From positions 682,001 through 746,000 of the forward strand of contig NZ_NEFF01000001.1 of NCBI RefSeq assembly GCF_002252045.1: DNA of 64,000 bases, written 5' to 3'. Below, piece by piece: positions 8,342 to 17,423 of the stretch (position 1 is its first letter; the number at the start of each line of letters is the position of its first letter). The notes below the pieces were generated by a model. That model saw only the letters and a program-made list of their open reading frames with translations, was not told the origin of the DNA and did not search any database. Made by a program: the position numbers and the translations under genes. This stretch comes from Ignatzschineria sp. F8392. Its GTDB lineage: Bacteria; Pseudomonadota; Gammaproteobacteria; Cardiobacteriales; Wohlfahrtiimonadaceae.

Positions 8342-9478
8342 TTATGATCCAAGTTTCGCTAAGATATGGGCAAATAGAGCGGTTCTCTCTGTGAGTGTCG
8401 GGAGTTCGAGATACTCTTTATCACTATGCTGATGTCCACCGACAGGGCCTAAACCATCAACCGTCGGAACACCCACACCTGCGGTGAAAGAGGCATCGGA
8501 ACCACCTCCGGTCGAGATATCTTCAATCTCTAAACCAAGCATTTTGGCTTCTGAGAGAATCAGATCCACAAGCTGAGCACTCTGTTCGGTTTTAGCCATC
8601 GGCGGGCGATTGATGCCACCGGTAAGCGTGAGTTTAATACCCTCTAGCATCGGTTGCTGACATAGCTCTTTGACTGCATGATCGATCTCAATTCCTTGCT
8701 CTTCAGTGGAGATACGAACATCGATCTCTGCATAGGCATTTGGTGCAACAGTATTAACAGAAGTTCCGCCAGAGATAATTCCCACATTCACAGAGAGACC
8801 TTCTTGATGGCGTGAAAGCGCGTGGAGTGCTTGAATCTTATAAGAGAGTTCCTGAATGGCGCTAATTCCTGCTTCTGGTGCGATACCTGAGTGGGAGGCT
8901 TTCCCTTCAATCTTTAATTGATAAGTTCCGACACCGCGGCGTGCACTGACGATTGCACCATTGGCTCTAGCAGGTTCCATCACAAGGGCAGCTTTCTTCC
9001 CTTTTGCGGAAGATTCGATCAAAGCTCTTGAGCTGTGGGAGCCGATCTCCTCATCACAGTTTAGAAGAATCTCTACATCTTTATAGGCCTCATTATCGTT
9101 CTCATAAAGTGCTTTAATTGCATAGTAGACGAGAACATGGCTCGCTTTCATATCGATAACGCCAGGGCCGTAAGCGCGATCTCCTTCAATGGAGAAGGGG
9201 CGTTCAGCAACCGTCCCTTGAGGAAAGACCGTATCGAGATGGGCTAAAATAAGGATATTCGGCTCTTTCGCTTCCTTATGACGGAGGCGATAGTTATTGC
9301 CAAATATTTCATTGGTAAAGATCTCAATCTCAAAATCTAACTCACGATAATGCTCAATAATTTTAGCGGCGACGGCATCAACCCCCGCTTTATCGTATGA
9401 TCCGCTATCGATATTGACTAAAGTTTTTAAGAAATCAATCATCGCGCTCTCTTGCGCATTGATCCACTCATTGATCAT
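8342..9478 (-). CDS. M20 family metallopeptidase (carboxypeptidase G2-like)
   Basis: A 378-residue zinc-dependent hydrolase of the M20/ArgE/DapE/CPG2 group that removes C-terminal or acyl amino acids. Metal and catalytic residues are visible: His80 and Asp82 in LAHLDTVF, Asp109 in GPGVIDMK, the catalytic Glu143 with Glu144 in NCDEEIGS, Glu168 in VMEPAR, and the C-terminal His in GGHQHSDKEY. The central dimerisation domain follows (GKASHSGIAPEAG). There is no signal peptide, so it is cytoplasmic. AGGAGAG lies 7 bases before the ATG. It is the first gene of a two-gene operon with the YfcC carrier, suggesting uptake of a peptide or conjugated amino acid followed by intracellular cleavage. The exact substrate is unknown. 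Confidence 0.88.
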   Translation of the reverse strand: MINEWINAQESAMIDFLKTLVNIDSGSYDKAGVDAVAAKIIEHYRELDFEIEIFTNEIFGNNYRLRHKEAKEPNILILAHLDTVFPQGTVAERPFSIEGDRAYGPGVIDMKASHVLVYYAIKALYENDNEAYKDVEILLNCDEEIGSHSSRALIESSAKGKKAALVMEPARANGAIVSARRGVGTYQLKIEGKASHSGIAPEAGISAIQELSYKIQALHALSRHQEGLSVNVGIISGGTSVNTVAPNAYAEIDVRISTEEQGIEIDHAVKELCQQPMLEGIKLTLTGGINRPPMAKTEQSAQLVDLILSEAKMLGLEIEDISTGGGSDASFTAGVGVPTVDGLGPVGGHQHSDKEYLELPTLTERTALFAHILAKLGS

Positions 9479-10560
9479 TTTTATCTCTCCTCTTTAATAG
9501 ATCACGATAGAATCCTGTTGTTCGCTAGAGTGCCCTATGATTTCTCATAACGGACTCTAGAGCGCCCCATAGGGTTCTATCTCTTTTATAAAGCATTATT
9601 ATTGCTATATCGTTATTATTGGTATCTGTATCTGTATCTGTATCGATCGGGATATCTCTTTTATTCTTATTTTGATCTCCCCTCGAATCGAAAGATCTAT
9701 GCTATGTGAGCATCTATCGAAAGGCAATCATTTTCAAGGGTGATAAAAAAATTTTATAGGTAAACCTTCTGAAGTTTCTAAAGTTAGAAGAATCTTCATT
9801 GATTGCTGTAATTTTTTTTGAAAAGTATCAAGTTATGGTTAATTTTTTGGCAGTGAAATTTCTATCCATAAAATTTTATAGATGCCATTTTTCATACATT
9901 CCACTCTCATAGCACCATCGTCATTCATCATGACCATGTTTTACCACGATCTCTTCGTTACGATCTCTTCGAGATCCTGATTCTGACAATTCCCCGTTTT
10001 ATCTCAACTTCACCTCAACTTCACCTCAACTTTATCTCAATCCTATTCCCATTCTCTTTCCTGATCTTTATTTGATGAATGTCATATCTGTTGCAAATTG
10101 TTATTTTTTTAAAAAGTGCCTAATTGAGTAGAAATGCAGGTTTTTCTAGAGAAAGAGAGTGCTTTAACCCCTTGGTAATATTGAGAAAGTCAAAAAGAGA
10201 TTTTTTTGAATCAGATAAAGCGATATAAGTCAATCGCTCTAATGGATAGCTTTCTCTCCAATTGAGTGCGCAGTAGACTGAGAAGCTAATAAGTCAGCGA
10301 GTTTCGGGCAATTGAAGCTTACGATAAAGCGTAGTATTTAGCAGTTCTATCTAGTAGTTCTATCTCAGATCGTTCCATCTCAAATAGCTCCATCAAATAG
10401 CTTTATCAGATCGCTTCATCAAATCGCTCTAGAAAACGAATAAGAGAGATAGCAAGTAGAAAAAAGAGTAGAGCACGCAATCGGAAGTATCGTTGATTAA
10501 AGGGATTGAGTATTTAAATAAAAGTGCATTAAACGCATTAAAAGTAGAAGGGGTGCAAGT
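9479..10560. other. Long intergenic region with short repeats and palindromes
   Basis: A 1.1-kb divergent region with no convincing coding frame. It holds a near-repeat of CTAGAGyGCCCyAT (about 9515 and 9556) forming part of a hairpin, the run tatctg repeated near 9623-9642, a 12-bp perfect palindrome ATAAAATTTTAT (9868-9879), a second AAAATTTTATAG at 9747-9758, repeats of tcaacttcacc near 9997-10034, and degenerate repeats of atctcaaatag near 10350-10430. The palindromes could be operators for the divergent operons. Confidence 0.45.
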
Positions 10561-11901
10561 ATGAAGAAGCTGATAAGTAGTCTAGTGATCATCGGCGTAG
10601 TGGGGTTTTTAGGCGCCTACGCTGGGTCCACATTTTTAACCCATTCCCGAAAGGTGGAGATGCCGGCAGATAGCGCTAAGATCGCTTATGATGAGGCATT
10701 GATTAATCGGGGAGAGTATGTGGCAAGGCTCTCTGACTGTGCGGCATGTCATACGGTTCCGGGTGAGCCTGAGTATGCTGGCGGATTGGCAATGCAGACC
10801 CCTTTTGGTGCGATCTACTCCACCAATATTACCCCTGATCTTGAGACCGGTATCGGTGGCTATAGCTTAGAAGAGTTTACTAATGCGGTAAAACATGGTG
10901 TTCGTCAAGATAATGCACCACTCTATCCGGCGATGCCCTATACCTCATATGCGATAATGCCAGATGAGGATATGGAGGCGATGTACGCTTACTTTATGAT
11001 GGGCGTTGAGCCAGTAATGAAGCCCAATGCGCCGACGACATTCCCTTGGTTTATGAGTATGCGCTGGCCGGTAGCTTATTGGCAGCTCTTCTTCTCACCA
11101 TCACGTGAGTTTCAGCCTGATCCGGCATTGAATGAGCTTGAGAATCATGGTGCATATCTTGTTGAAGGGCCAGGGCATTGTGGTGCGTGTCATACCCCGC
11201 GTGGTATCGCTTATCAAGAGGTGACGCTCTCTAATGATTCCGATCTTTTCCTCTCGGGTGCTGTGATCGATGGTTGGCGCGCAAAGAGTCTTCGTGGAGA
11301 AGCACAAGGGCTGAAGATGTGGAGTCAGGAAGATTTAGTGGAGTTCTTAAAGACAGGGCGAACTGACAGAATTATCGCTTTTGGCGCGATGGCTGATGTG
11401 ATTGAACATAGTTCTCAATATTGGAGTGATCAAGATCTTGCGGCAACAGCAGCTTACTTAAAGAGTTTATCGCCGGCACCGAATAAGATTTTAACGCTTC
11501 CTGAAAAAGAGGATACAACGACAGATCTGCTTCTATCGGGTCAATATAGTGATCCTGGTGCGATCCTCTATGTTGAACATTGCTATACCTGCCATAGAGC
11601 AGATGGTGATGGTGTCCCTCGAATCTTCCCGGCATTAAACTTAAATAGCGCAGTGATTGCTAATAATGCTCAATCTGTGATTCAGGTGACGCTAGAAGGG
11701 GGCAAGATGGCGGCCACTCCGGCAGATCGGATGGCATTTACGATGCCAGCCTTTAATCACTTAAGCGATGAAGAGGTCGCCATTATCGTCAACTTCATTC
11801 GCAATAGCTGGAATAATAGCGCACCGAAAGTAGAAGCGAAAGATGTTGCAGAGATTAGAGAATTCTTACGGCATAAAGCCCCTAACATTACCCAAAACTA
11901 A
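10561..11901 (+). CDS. Triheme cytochrome c, membrane anchored
   Basis: A 446-residue c-type cytochrome with three CxxCH heme sites: CAACH (60-64), CGACH (207-211) and CYTCH (341-345). An uncleaved N-terminal helix (about residues 4-26) anchors it facing the periplasm. The three-domain arrangement is that of the cytochrome subunit of PQQ alcohol and FAD gluconate dehydrogenases, but no dehydrogenase subunit is nearby. It ends 8 bases before tsdA, so it most likely carries electrons from TsdA to quinone or an oxidase, taking the role played by TsdB elsewhere; this is inference. AGAAGGGGTGC before ATG 10561 gives a good ribosome binding site. A 1.1-kb region with possible regulatory palindromes precedes it. 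Confidence 0.88.
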   Translation: MKKLISSLVIIGVVGFLGAYAGSTFLTHSRKVEMPADSAKIAYDEALINRGEYVARLSDCAACHTVPGEPEYAGGLAMQTPFGAIYSTNITPDLETGIGGYSLEEFTNAVKHGVRQDNAPLYPAMPYTSYAIMPDEDMEAMYAYFMMGVEPVMKPNAPTTFPWFMSMRWPVAYWQLFFSPSREFQPDPALNELENHGAYLVEGPGHCGACHTPRGIAYQEVTLSNDSDLFLSGAVIDGWRAKSLRGEAQGLKMWSQEDLVEFLKTGRTDRIIAFGAMADVIEHSSQYWSDQDLAATAAYLKSLSPAPNKILTLPEKEDTTTDLLLSGQYSDPGAILYVEHCYTCHRADGDGVPRIFPALNLNSAVIANNAQSVIQVTLEGGKMAATPADRMAFTMPAFNHLSDEEVAIIVNFIRNSWNNSAPKVEAKDVAEIREFLRHKAPNITQN

Positions 11902-11909
11902 AGGAGAAG

Positions 11910-12980
11910 ATGATGAAAATGGATCTATTAAAGAAATCCTCAGCAACACCGATGATCGCTCCTTTAGAGGGTCAGCGGGAAAATGGAGCGGTGGAGCAAT
12001 CGTTATTGTCAAATAAGAATCGTGAGATGGAAGCAAGGGAAGGTATGCCGATGAAGAGTCAGAAAGAGAGCGATCGTCAAGGTTGGAAAAAGTCGATTTT
12101 AGCCCTTATTTTAGGGGGATCAATTGCCGGGATCGGTGCAGTCGCGATTGCCGCGAATTTAACAGAAGCAGATCCGGAACGTTTTCCAATGACCGATCAA
12201 AATGGAGAAGATTTAGGTTGGTATACGGTTCCTTCCGATCTTGAGATCTTAAAAGAGCCTAATGCCAAAGAGATTCTCTACGGAAAAGTATTACTCAATG
12301 AGACAAAGCGACTGCTTCCCGATAATGTGGGAGCAACTATGAATTGTAATAGTTGCCATATCGCCGAGGGGAAAGCGCAATATGGCGCACCTTACTTAAC
12401 AACAGCGCATCAATATCCTAAAGTGATGCCACGTGCCGGCAAAATGGTCTCTTTAGAGGGGCGAATTAATGGGTGTTTTCAACGTTCGATGAATGGAAAA
12501 CCGCTCGATCCTGAATCAAAAGAGATGAAAGCGATGATCGCTTATATGTCCTGGTTAAGTGCAAGTCAACCTGCCGATGCGAAAGTGGCGGTTGTTAACT
12601 CAGGGCCTGTCGATGAGAGTTTAGTGCCCGATCCTGTTCGTGGGCAGGCGATCTATGAAGCGCAATGTGCAAGTTGTCATGGGGATCAGGGCGAAGGCTT
12701 AAAAGATAAGCGTGGTAATGTGATCTTCCCACCACTTTGGGGACCAGAATCTTTCAATATTGGGGCAGGGATGGCGAGAACCTATAAGGCGGCACAATTT
12801 GTTAAATATAATATGCCGATGGCCGTCAATTTTGAAGGTGCATGGGGACAGGGTGGCGTCTTAACAGATCAAGAGGCTGTAGATGTTTCTGAGTACTTTA
12901 CCCATCTTCCACGTCCTGATTTTGAAGGAAAAGTGAATGATTGGCCCAATGGTAAAAAGCCGAAAGATGCGCGTTATTAG
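11910..12980 (+). CDS. tsdA: Thiosulfate dehydrogenase TsdA, diheme cytochrome c
   Basis: Oxidises two thiosulfate to tetrathionate (or the reverse) in the periplasm. The 356 residues carry CNSCH (146-150) and CASCH (253-257). Cys189 in RINGCFQRSMNGK is spaced like the Cys that ligates heme 1 in characterised TsdA, and Met302 in KYNMPM fits the heme 2 ligand. A hydrophobic segment (about 62-82) acts as signal anchor and is preceded by about 60 charged residues, an unusually long N-terminus. AAAGGAG after the upstream stop supports the ATG at 11910/11913; a second start at 12051 (after GGGAAGG) would give a normal-sized protein. It is co-transcribed with the triheme cytochrome. Confidence 0.85.
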   Translation: MMKMDLLKKSSATPMIAPLEGQRENGAVEQSLLSNKNREMEAREGMPMKSQKESDRQGWKKSILALILGGSIAGIGAVAIAANLTEADPERFPMTDQNGEDLGWYTVPSDLEILKEPNAKEILYGKVLLNETKRLLPDNVGATMNCNSCHIAEGKAQYGAPYLTTAHQYPKVMPRAGKMVSLEGRINGCFQRSMNGKPLDPESKEMKAMIAYMSWLSASQPADAKVAVVNSGPVDESLVPDPVRGQAIYEAQCASCHGDQGEGLKDKRGNVIFPPLWGPESFNIGAGMARTYKAAQFVKYNMPMAVNFEGAWGQGGVLTDQEAVDVSEYFTHLPRPDFEGKVNDWPNGKKPKDARY

Positions 12981-13115
12981 GAGTAGGAGATGCATCTCTC
13001 TGAATTTGTCTTAGGTCAATATTGATTCGCTTAATTGATTATTTAAGCCGAATGATGAGTTTAATTCCTTGAAATAGTGGTACTCATCTCCATATTGCAT
13101 AGGCATCCCTTAAAG

Positions 13116-13154
13116 AGGCCCCGACAATGACTTTGTCCCAAGGGGCCTTTTTCT
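13116..13154 (+). terminator. Rho-independent terminator of the tsdA operon
   Basis: The arms AGGCCCC (13116-13122) and GGGGCCT (13142-13148) are followed by TTTTTC. The position, about 135 bases past tsdA, fits the end of that operon. Confidence 0.85.
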
Positions 13155-13247
13155 TGCCTATTTTTTATGGATTCTAGAGTGGATTCTATGATCTCTCATG
13201 ATTTTCTATGCACTTTTATAGAGCTTAGGATAGGGCTTAGGGCAGAA

Positions 13248-13291
13248 TAAAAAAAGAGCGAGATGATTTTAATTTCATCTCGCTCTTTCTG
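13248..13291 (-). terminator. Rho-independent terminator of the antiporter gene
   Basis: A 14-bp perfect stem (AAAGAGCGAGATGA and TCATCTCGCTCTTT) with an 8-base loop; reading the minus strand, a run of T residues follows. It serves the antiporter/rhodanese transcript. Confidence 0.85.
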
Positions 13292-13387
13292 TTATGACGC
13301 TCTTTTGTTATGACCTGTTAACGCTTTTGTGACGCTTTTATCAATGCTTTTATCAATAATTAGAAGCGATCAGCAGGTCATAAGAGA

Positions 13388-15073
13388 TTAGTTAGGGTGA
13401 ATCGGAGAACGACCTAAAATAAGGGTCTCTGCTAAGTCAATCTCATAGAGTAGCTTAGCATAGAGCTCTGGAGTGAGCCGCTTTTTCGAGTTGAGTTCAT
13501 AGAGTTTGCGTCGCTCTGCACGGACGGCGGCAAGACGAATATGAACCTCAATGGCATCACTCTCCTCCGTTTTTTGAATCATATGATTGACCTGCTCAAT
13601 TTCACTAATCACGTGATTACTGATCTGACGAATAAAGAGTTGTCGTTCATCCTCCTCTTCAGAAGGTTTCTCGGCATTGAGTGATTCAGCGGTCTTTTCA
13701 ACGGCTTCAATCGCCGCTGTTGCAATCTCAGAGCGAACTTCATGCTCCTCTTTAATATTCTCTATCGCGATCGGTTCCGCTTCCTGTTTCTTTCTTAAGA
13801 GGAAGGGAAGCACAATGGCGGCTGTCACAAGGGACATAATAATAATCCCCGCCGCTAAGAAGATCACCTGATAGCGTGCCGGGAAGGGGATATCAGGATT
13901 CGTTGAGATAAAGAGCGGAATAGAGAGGGCTGCCGCGAGCGTGACCGTTCCACGAACACCAGAAAAGGTTAAAATGAGAAGCTCTTTAAAACTCATTTTG
14001 GCAAAGACCATCGGCTTTTTGAAAGGCGTGATCGGGCTGGTATAGCGCAATAGTAGCAACCAGAGAAAGCGTAAGAGCATCAATGCAAAGTAGATGAGGA
14101 CGATATCCCCGATCAATGTCGTAAAAGTTGTAGAAGGATCGACTAAGGCATCAAGATAGGTCTCTTGGAAGATACTTGGTATCTGTAATCCTAACATTAG
14201 GAAGACGGCACCATTGAGGAGGTACTCCAATAATCCCCAGATACTATTAGCACGCAGACGCATCTGGACCGGCGTGGTCTGGAAGAATTTAGAGAAGCTG
14301 ACGGTCATCCCCGCGGTGACGGCTGATAAAATCCCTGAAAGATCGAGCAGCTCGGCAATGGCATAGGCACCAAAAGGGAGGAGCATTAACATAATCATCT
14401 GCGATCCGACCTCATCCCCTTGTAATTTTCCGATATAGAAAATGAGCTTAATATAGACCCATGAGAAGGCGATCCCGACAATAACACCCCCAACAGCCAT
14501 CTTGAGGAAAGTTAAGCTTAATAGCGCATAATCTTCTGTTGTTGTCAGTGCGGCAACGCCAAGTGCAACCGCAATTGCAAACTTTAATGAGACCAGTGCC
14601 GAAGCATCATTCATCAATGCCTCCCCTTCAAGGACTTGCATCAATTTATGGGAGAGACGTCCTTTACCAACAATGCTTGAGAGCGCGACCGCATCGGTTG
14701 GGGAGAGAACTGCCGCAAGCGCAAATGCAACCGGAAGAGACATCTCCGGCATAAAGTAGTAGATCAAGTATCCTAAACCACCGACGGTGACAAAGACCAG
14801 GACAAGGGCAAGGCTTGCAATCTCCCGCCCCGAATTCAGAAAGTCTTTGAGCGGCATTTTCCGGCCATCTTCAAAGAGGAGCGGCGGAATAAAGAGGAGC
14901 ATAAAGAGCTCAGGATCAAAGGTGACATGAAAGCCATCATGAGGCCATGAGACAATCGCCCCCATTAAGATCTGAATAAAGGGGAGTGGGAACTTAAAAG
15001 GGATCAACTTATGAACTGTGCTCGCAAGCGCAATAAGTAGAATGATGACAAAGATGGTAATAAATATACTCAT
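13388..15073 (-). CDS. Na+/H+ antiporter, NhaP/CPA1 type
   Basis: A 561-residue inner-membrane cation/proton antiporter with about 12 hydrophobic segments followed by a hydrophilic cytoplasmic C-terminus of some 130 residues. CPA1 blocks visible are LFIPPLLFEDG near the start, ALAAVLSPTDAVALSSIVG, GEALMNDASALVSLKFA carrying the ion-binding ND pair, and FSGVRGTVTLAAALSIP. The tail is rich in Glu/Lys and probably helical. GGAGAG lies 10 bases before the ATG. The rhodanese gene ends 57 bases upstream on the same strand, so the two may share a transcript. Ion preference (Na+ or K+) cannot be told from sequence. Confidence 0.9.
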   Translation of the reverse strand: MSIFITIFVIILLIALASTVHKLIPFKFPLPFIQILMGAIVSWPHDGFHVTFDPELFMLLFIPPLLFEDGRKMPLKDFLNSGREIASLALVLVFVTVGGLGYLIYYFMPEMSLPVAFALAAVLSPTDAVALSSIVGKGRLSHKLMQVLEGEALMNDASALVSLKFAIAVALGVAALTTTEDYALLSLTFLKMAVGGVIVGIAFSWVYIKLIFYIGKLQGDEVGSQMIMLMLLPFGAYAIAELLDLSGILSAVTAGMTVSFSKFFQTTPVQMRLRANSIWGLLEYLLNGAVFLMLGLQIPSIFQETYLDALVDPSTTFTTLIGDIVLIYFALMLLRFLWLLLLRYTSPITPFKKPMVFAKMSFKELLILTFSGVRGTVTLAAALSIPLFISTNPDIPFPARYQVIFLAAGIIIMSLVTAAIVLPFLLRKKQEAEPIAIENIKEEHEVRSEIATAAIEAVEKTAESLNAEKPSEEEDERQLFIRQISNHVISEIEQVNHMIQKTEESDAIEVHIRLAAVRAERRKLYELNSKKRLTPELYAKLLYEIDLAETLILGRSPIHPN

Positions 15074-15130
15074 ACGATTTAACGCTCTCCTATTTTAGAA
15101 GGGAAATCTTGATGGATAAAGGGCATTCTT

Positions 15131-15400
15131 TTATTGTGACTCATCTCGTAATTGAGGATATTGTTGCCAAAGATCTGTGAAGCTTCCTAAGTTTACCGCT
15201 TGATGGTAGCCATGATGGAGTAATGCTTGGGTTGCAAATTCAGAACGAATGCCGGCTGCGCAATAGAGACCGATAGGCGCATCTTTAGAGTCGATATAGT
15301 TTTCAATCTCCTCTAATATATTTTGATACTCAATAAGAATCGCCCCTTTTAGGTGTCCGGCACTGAACTCTTCAGGAGTTCTTACATCGATGATTAGCAT
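15131..15400 (-). CDS. Single-domain rhodanese-like protein
   Basis: An 89-residue cytoplasmic sulfurtransferase domain of the GlpE/PspE kind. It has the opening LIIDVRTPEEFSAGHLKGA (CH2A motif) and the active-site loop YCAAGIRS with catalytic Cys47, which carries the persulfide. The loop size fits sulfur rather than arsenate or phosphate chemistry. No ribosome binding site is evident before the ATG. It lies upstream of the antiporter gene on the same strand and close to other sulfur genes (tsdA, the sulfur transporter), so a role in moving sulfane sulfur is plausible. Confidence 0.88.
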   Translation of the reverse strand: MLIIDVRTPEEFSAGHLKGAILIEYQNILEEIENYIDSKDAPIGLYCAAGIRSEFATQALLHHGYHQAVNLGSFTDLWQQYPQLRDESQ

Positions 15401-15737
15401 GGTGATAGGTTCACTTTATTCAATGAAAAGAAGCGATTATTCTACCATTGTGTGTAAGATGCATAAATAGAGAAATAGTTAAGCGACAAATAATTTATCA
15501 TTGAAGGGGTTTACTTTTTTGTGGTTAAGGCGTAATTTTAATCCTTAAGTCATTCAAAGTATATCTACTTTGTATGTTATCGAAGTTACTATTTTATGAT
15601 AGAGAACGATAAAGCGTTCATAATTTTAGCAATGGGGCTCACATTTTTTTATTAAAAAGTGTTAAATTAGAAAAACAGCGGAGAGAGTGCGATTTTATCT
15701 CTCTCTAAAGATACCGAAAAGAGTAGAGGGGAATGCC
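15401..15737. other. Divergent promoter region
   Basis: AT-rich sequence between the rhodanese and msrB genes. A small inverted repeat TTAAGG/CCTTAA with a 12-base loop is near 15524-15547. Promoter elements for both sides probably lie here but none matches consensus closely. No coding sequence is seen. Confidence 0.4.
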
Positions 15738-16223
15738 ATGGATGGGATAAAAAAAGAGACGAAAATCGATCATCAATTATCGAAAGAGGAGAAAGCCTCT
15801 TTAAAGAGTCGGTTAACTTCTATGCAATATTTTGTCACTCAAGAGAATGGCACTGAGCCCCCCTTTCAAAATGAGTATGATCAACATTTTGAGGAGGGGA
15901 TCTATGTCGATATCGTCTCTGGCGAACCGCTATTTGCATCTTGTGATAAATTTGATGCAGGTTGTGGGTGGCCGGCATTCTCTCGTCCTATTGAGGCAGA
16001 AGAGATTACAGAGCATGATGATCTCTCATATGGCTATCATCGAACAGAGGTACGGAGCCGTAACGCAGATTCCCATTTAGGGCATCTTTTTAATGATGGT
16101 CCAAAAGAGCTTGGGGGAATGCGTTATTGCATCAACTCTGCAGCCCTTCGTTTTATTCCAAAAGCGGAGATGGAAAAAGAGGGATATGGGCGTTATCTTT
16201 CACTGTTAGATAAAAAGTCATAA
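15738..16223 (+). CDS. msrB: Peptide-methionine (R)-S-oxide reductase MsrB
   Basis: Repairs methionine-R-sulfoxide in proteins. The start ATG 15738 is chosen because GAGGGGAA precedes it; an in-frame extension to 15687 lacks a binding site. The 161 residues show CGWPAFSRP (76-84), [12 protein letters not shown] (107-118) and the catalytic Cys131 in [11 protein letters not shown]. The two CxxC zinc-binding pairs of many MsrB proteins are absent (the segment reads [15 protein letters not shown]), so this is the zinc-free type. Cys69 or Cys76 could be the resolving residue. There is no signal peptide, so it is cytoplasmic. It stands alone, with the sulfur-responsive regulator about 460 bases downstream. 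Confidence 0.93.
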   Translation: MDGIKKETKIDHQLSKEEKASLKSRLTSMQYFVTQENGTEPPFQNEYDQHFEEGIYVDIVSGEPLFASCDKFDAGCGWPAFSRPIEAEEITEHDDLSYGYHRTEVRSRNADSHLGHLFNDGPKELGGMRYCINSAALRFIPKAEMEKEGYGRYLSLLDKKS

Positions 16224-16682
16224 ACCATAAGCCACAAATCTGAAATCTGAAATCGGAGATTAGAGATTAGAGATTGGAGATCGAGGTATAAAAAAGAGAT
16301 AGTGAGAAACAGATTAATAAGAACGTTTAATAAGAGCGGCTAAAAAGAATTAGAGAGAAAGAATAGATAGAAAGAATTAGATAATAAGAAGATTGAGTGA
16401 GAAAGATAACCATTACTGCCTAGATCAACTGAGGTTATGCCGTTATCTATATCGCTCCATTGAAGTTTGACTATAGTCACAGAAGTAAGGACAAAAGGGG
16501 AGTATAGGAGTGCTGTACCTAAAAAGAGAGGGGAATAGTGCTCTTTTATGTTGTCTAAAAGTAGAGATATAATTTTTAAATATATTGTTAGTAGGTATAA
16601 TGATTATTGTAATCGATTTGGGATGCAGATATCGGTGCAATGATTCGATTTTGTTAACGTTAGTAAGTTTTTAGGGGGAAAG
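16224..16682 (+). other. Intergenic region with short repeats and candidate promoter
   Basis: Short near-repeats occur at about 16240-16280 (aatctga, then gagatta). A TATAAT at 16596-16601 about 80 bases before the regulator gene could be its -10, with a poor -35. The AT-rich stretch around 16560-16605 is a likely operator site for the ArsR-type regulator. The minus-strand frame at 16443-16640 is not convincing. Confidence 0.4.
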
Positions 16683-16991
16683 ATGAATATTCAAGAGATG
16701 CGTGAAGGCGCAACGGAAGCGACTGCTTTTTTAAAAAAATTTGGGAATGAAGACCGATTACTGCTGCTATGTCACTTAAGTAAGGGGGAGTTTTCTGTCT
16801 CTGCTCTCGAAGAGCTGACCGGCATTCAACAACCAACACTTTCACAGCAACTGGGCGTCTTGCGAGAAGATAATTTGGTCAATACCCGACGTGATGGGAA
16901 GTGGATCTACTACTCTGTTGATGATCCAAAAGTGATTACACTCTTACATTGTATTTATGGTCTATTCTGTTCTAAAGAATTTAAGGAGTAA
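16683..16991 (+). CDS. ArsR-family persulfide-sensing repressor (BigR/SqrR-like)
   Basis: A 102-residue winged-helix regulator. The recognition helix lies around residues 48-62 (IQQPTLSQQLGVLRED) and the wing around RRDGKWIYYSV. Cys30 and Cys96 are 66 residues apart, exactly the spacing of the two redox cysteines of SqrR and BigR, which form a tetrasulfide with sulfane sulfur and then release DNA. An extra Cys90 is present. GGGGGAAAG precedes ATG 16683. It is followed 8 bases later by the two sulfur-transporter genes, so it most likely autoregulates this operon in response to persulfide. A metal-sensing role is less likely because typical ArsR/SmtB metal ligands are absent. Confidence 0.88.
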   Translation: MNIQEMREGATEATAFLKKFGNEDRLLLLCHLSKGEFSVSALEELTGIQQPTLSQQLGVLREDNLVNTRRDGKWIYYSVDDPKVITLLHCIYGLFCSKEFKE

Positions 16992-16999
16992 TCAACATT

Positions 17000-17422
17000 A
17001 TGTCATTCTTTTCACTTCCGGCACTCCTCGGGGGATTGCTCATTGGGTGTGCCGCTGTTCTCTTCCTTATTGGGTTAGGGCGGATTATGGGGGTGAGTGG
17101 TATTGTAAGTAATCTCTTAACACGTCAAGGTATTACTGCCTGGCGTCTTCTCTTTGTGATTGGCTTACTCATCTCTCCCGGAGTCTATTATCTTATTACC
17201 GGTTCATTACCTTCTGTTTCTGTAACTTCATCACTCCCTCTCTTAATCGCGGCAGGTCTTCTTGTCGGGGTTGGCTCTGCGATGGGATCAGGTTGTACAA
17301 GCGGGCATAGTATCTGTGGGATCTCCCGATTTGCACCAGGATCACTGATTATTACAGTGCTCTTTATGGTTGCCGGCGGTGTGACAGTCTTTGTCTTAAA
17401 ACATTTGATGATGGGAGGCTAA
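17000..17422 (+). CDS. YeeE/YedE family sulfur transporter, first half (PmpA-like)
   Basis: A 140-residue inner-membrane protein with four hydrophobic segments, corresponding to the N-terminal half of YeeE/YedE-type thiosulfate or sulfide-related permeases. The signature GSGCTSGHSICGISR (residues about 95-110) contains the cysteines thought to relay sulfur. In many bacteria the transporter is split into two small proteins as here. It starts 8 bases after the regulator stop and ends one base before the second half, so the three genes form an operon. Likely function is uptake of a reduced sulfur species into the cytoplasm; the exact ligand is not known. Confidence 0.88.
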   Translation: MSFFSLPALLGGLLIGCAAVLFLIGLGRIMGVSGIVSNLLTRQGITAWRLLFVIGLLISPGVYYLITGSLPSVSVTSSLPLLIAAGLLVGVGSAMGSGCTSGHSICGISRFAPGSLIITVLFMVAGGVTVFVLKHLMMGG

Positions 17423-17423
17423 T

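Larger units (their letters stand above)
12981..13387. other. Convergent intergenic region with two terminators
   Basis: Lies between tsdA and the antiporter gene, which converge. It holds one terminator on each strand and an inverted repeat (TATGACCTG near 13310, CAGGTCATA near 13373) just past the antiporter stop. Nothing coding is seen. Confidence 0.6.

Noticed and set aside
16443-16640. Minus-strand frame of 65 codons upstream of the ArsR-type regulator
   Set aside because: AT-rich promoter DNA read in one frame; no binding site, no recognisable protein features.
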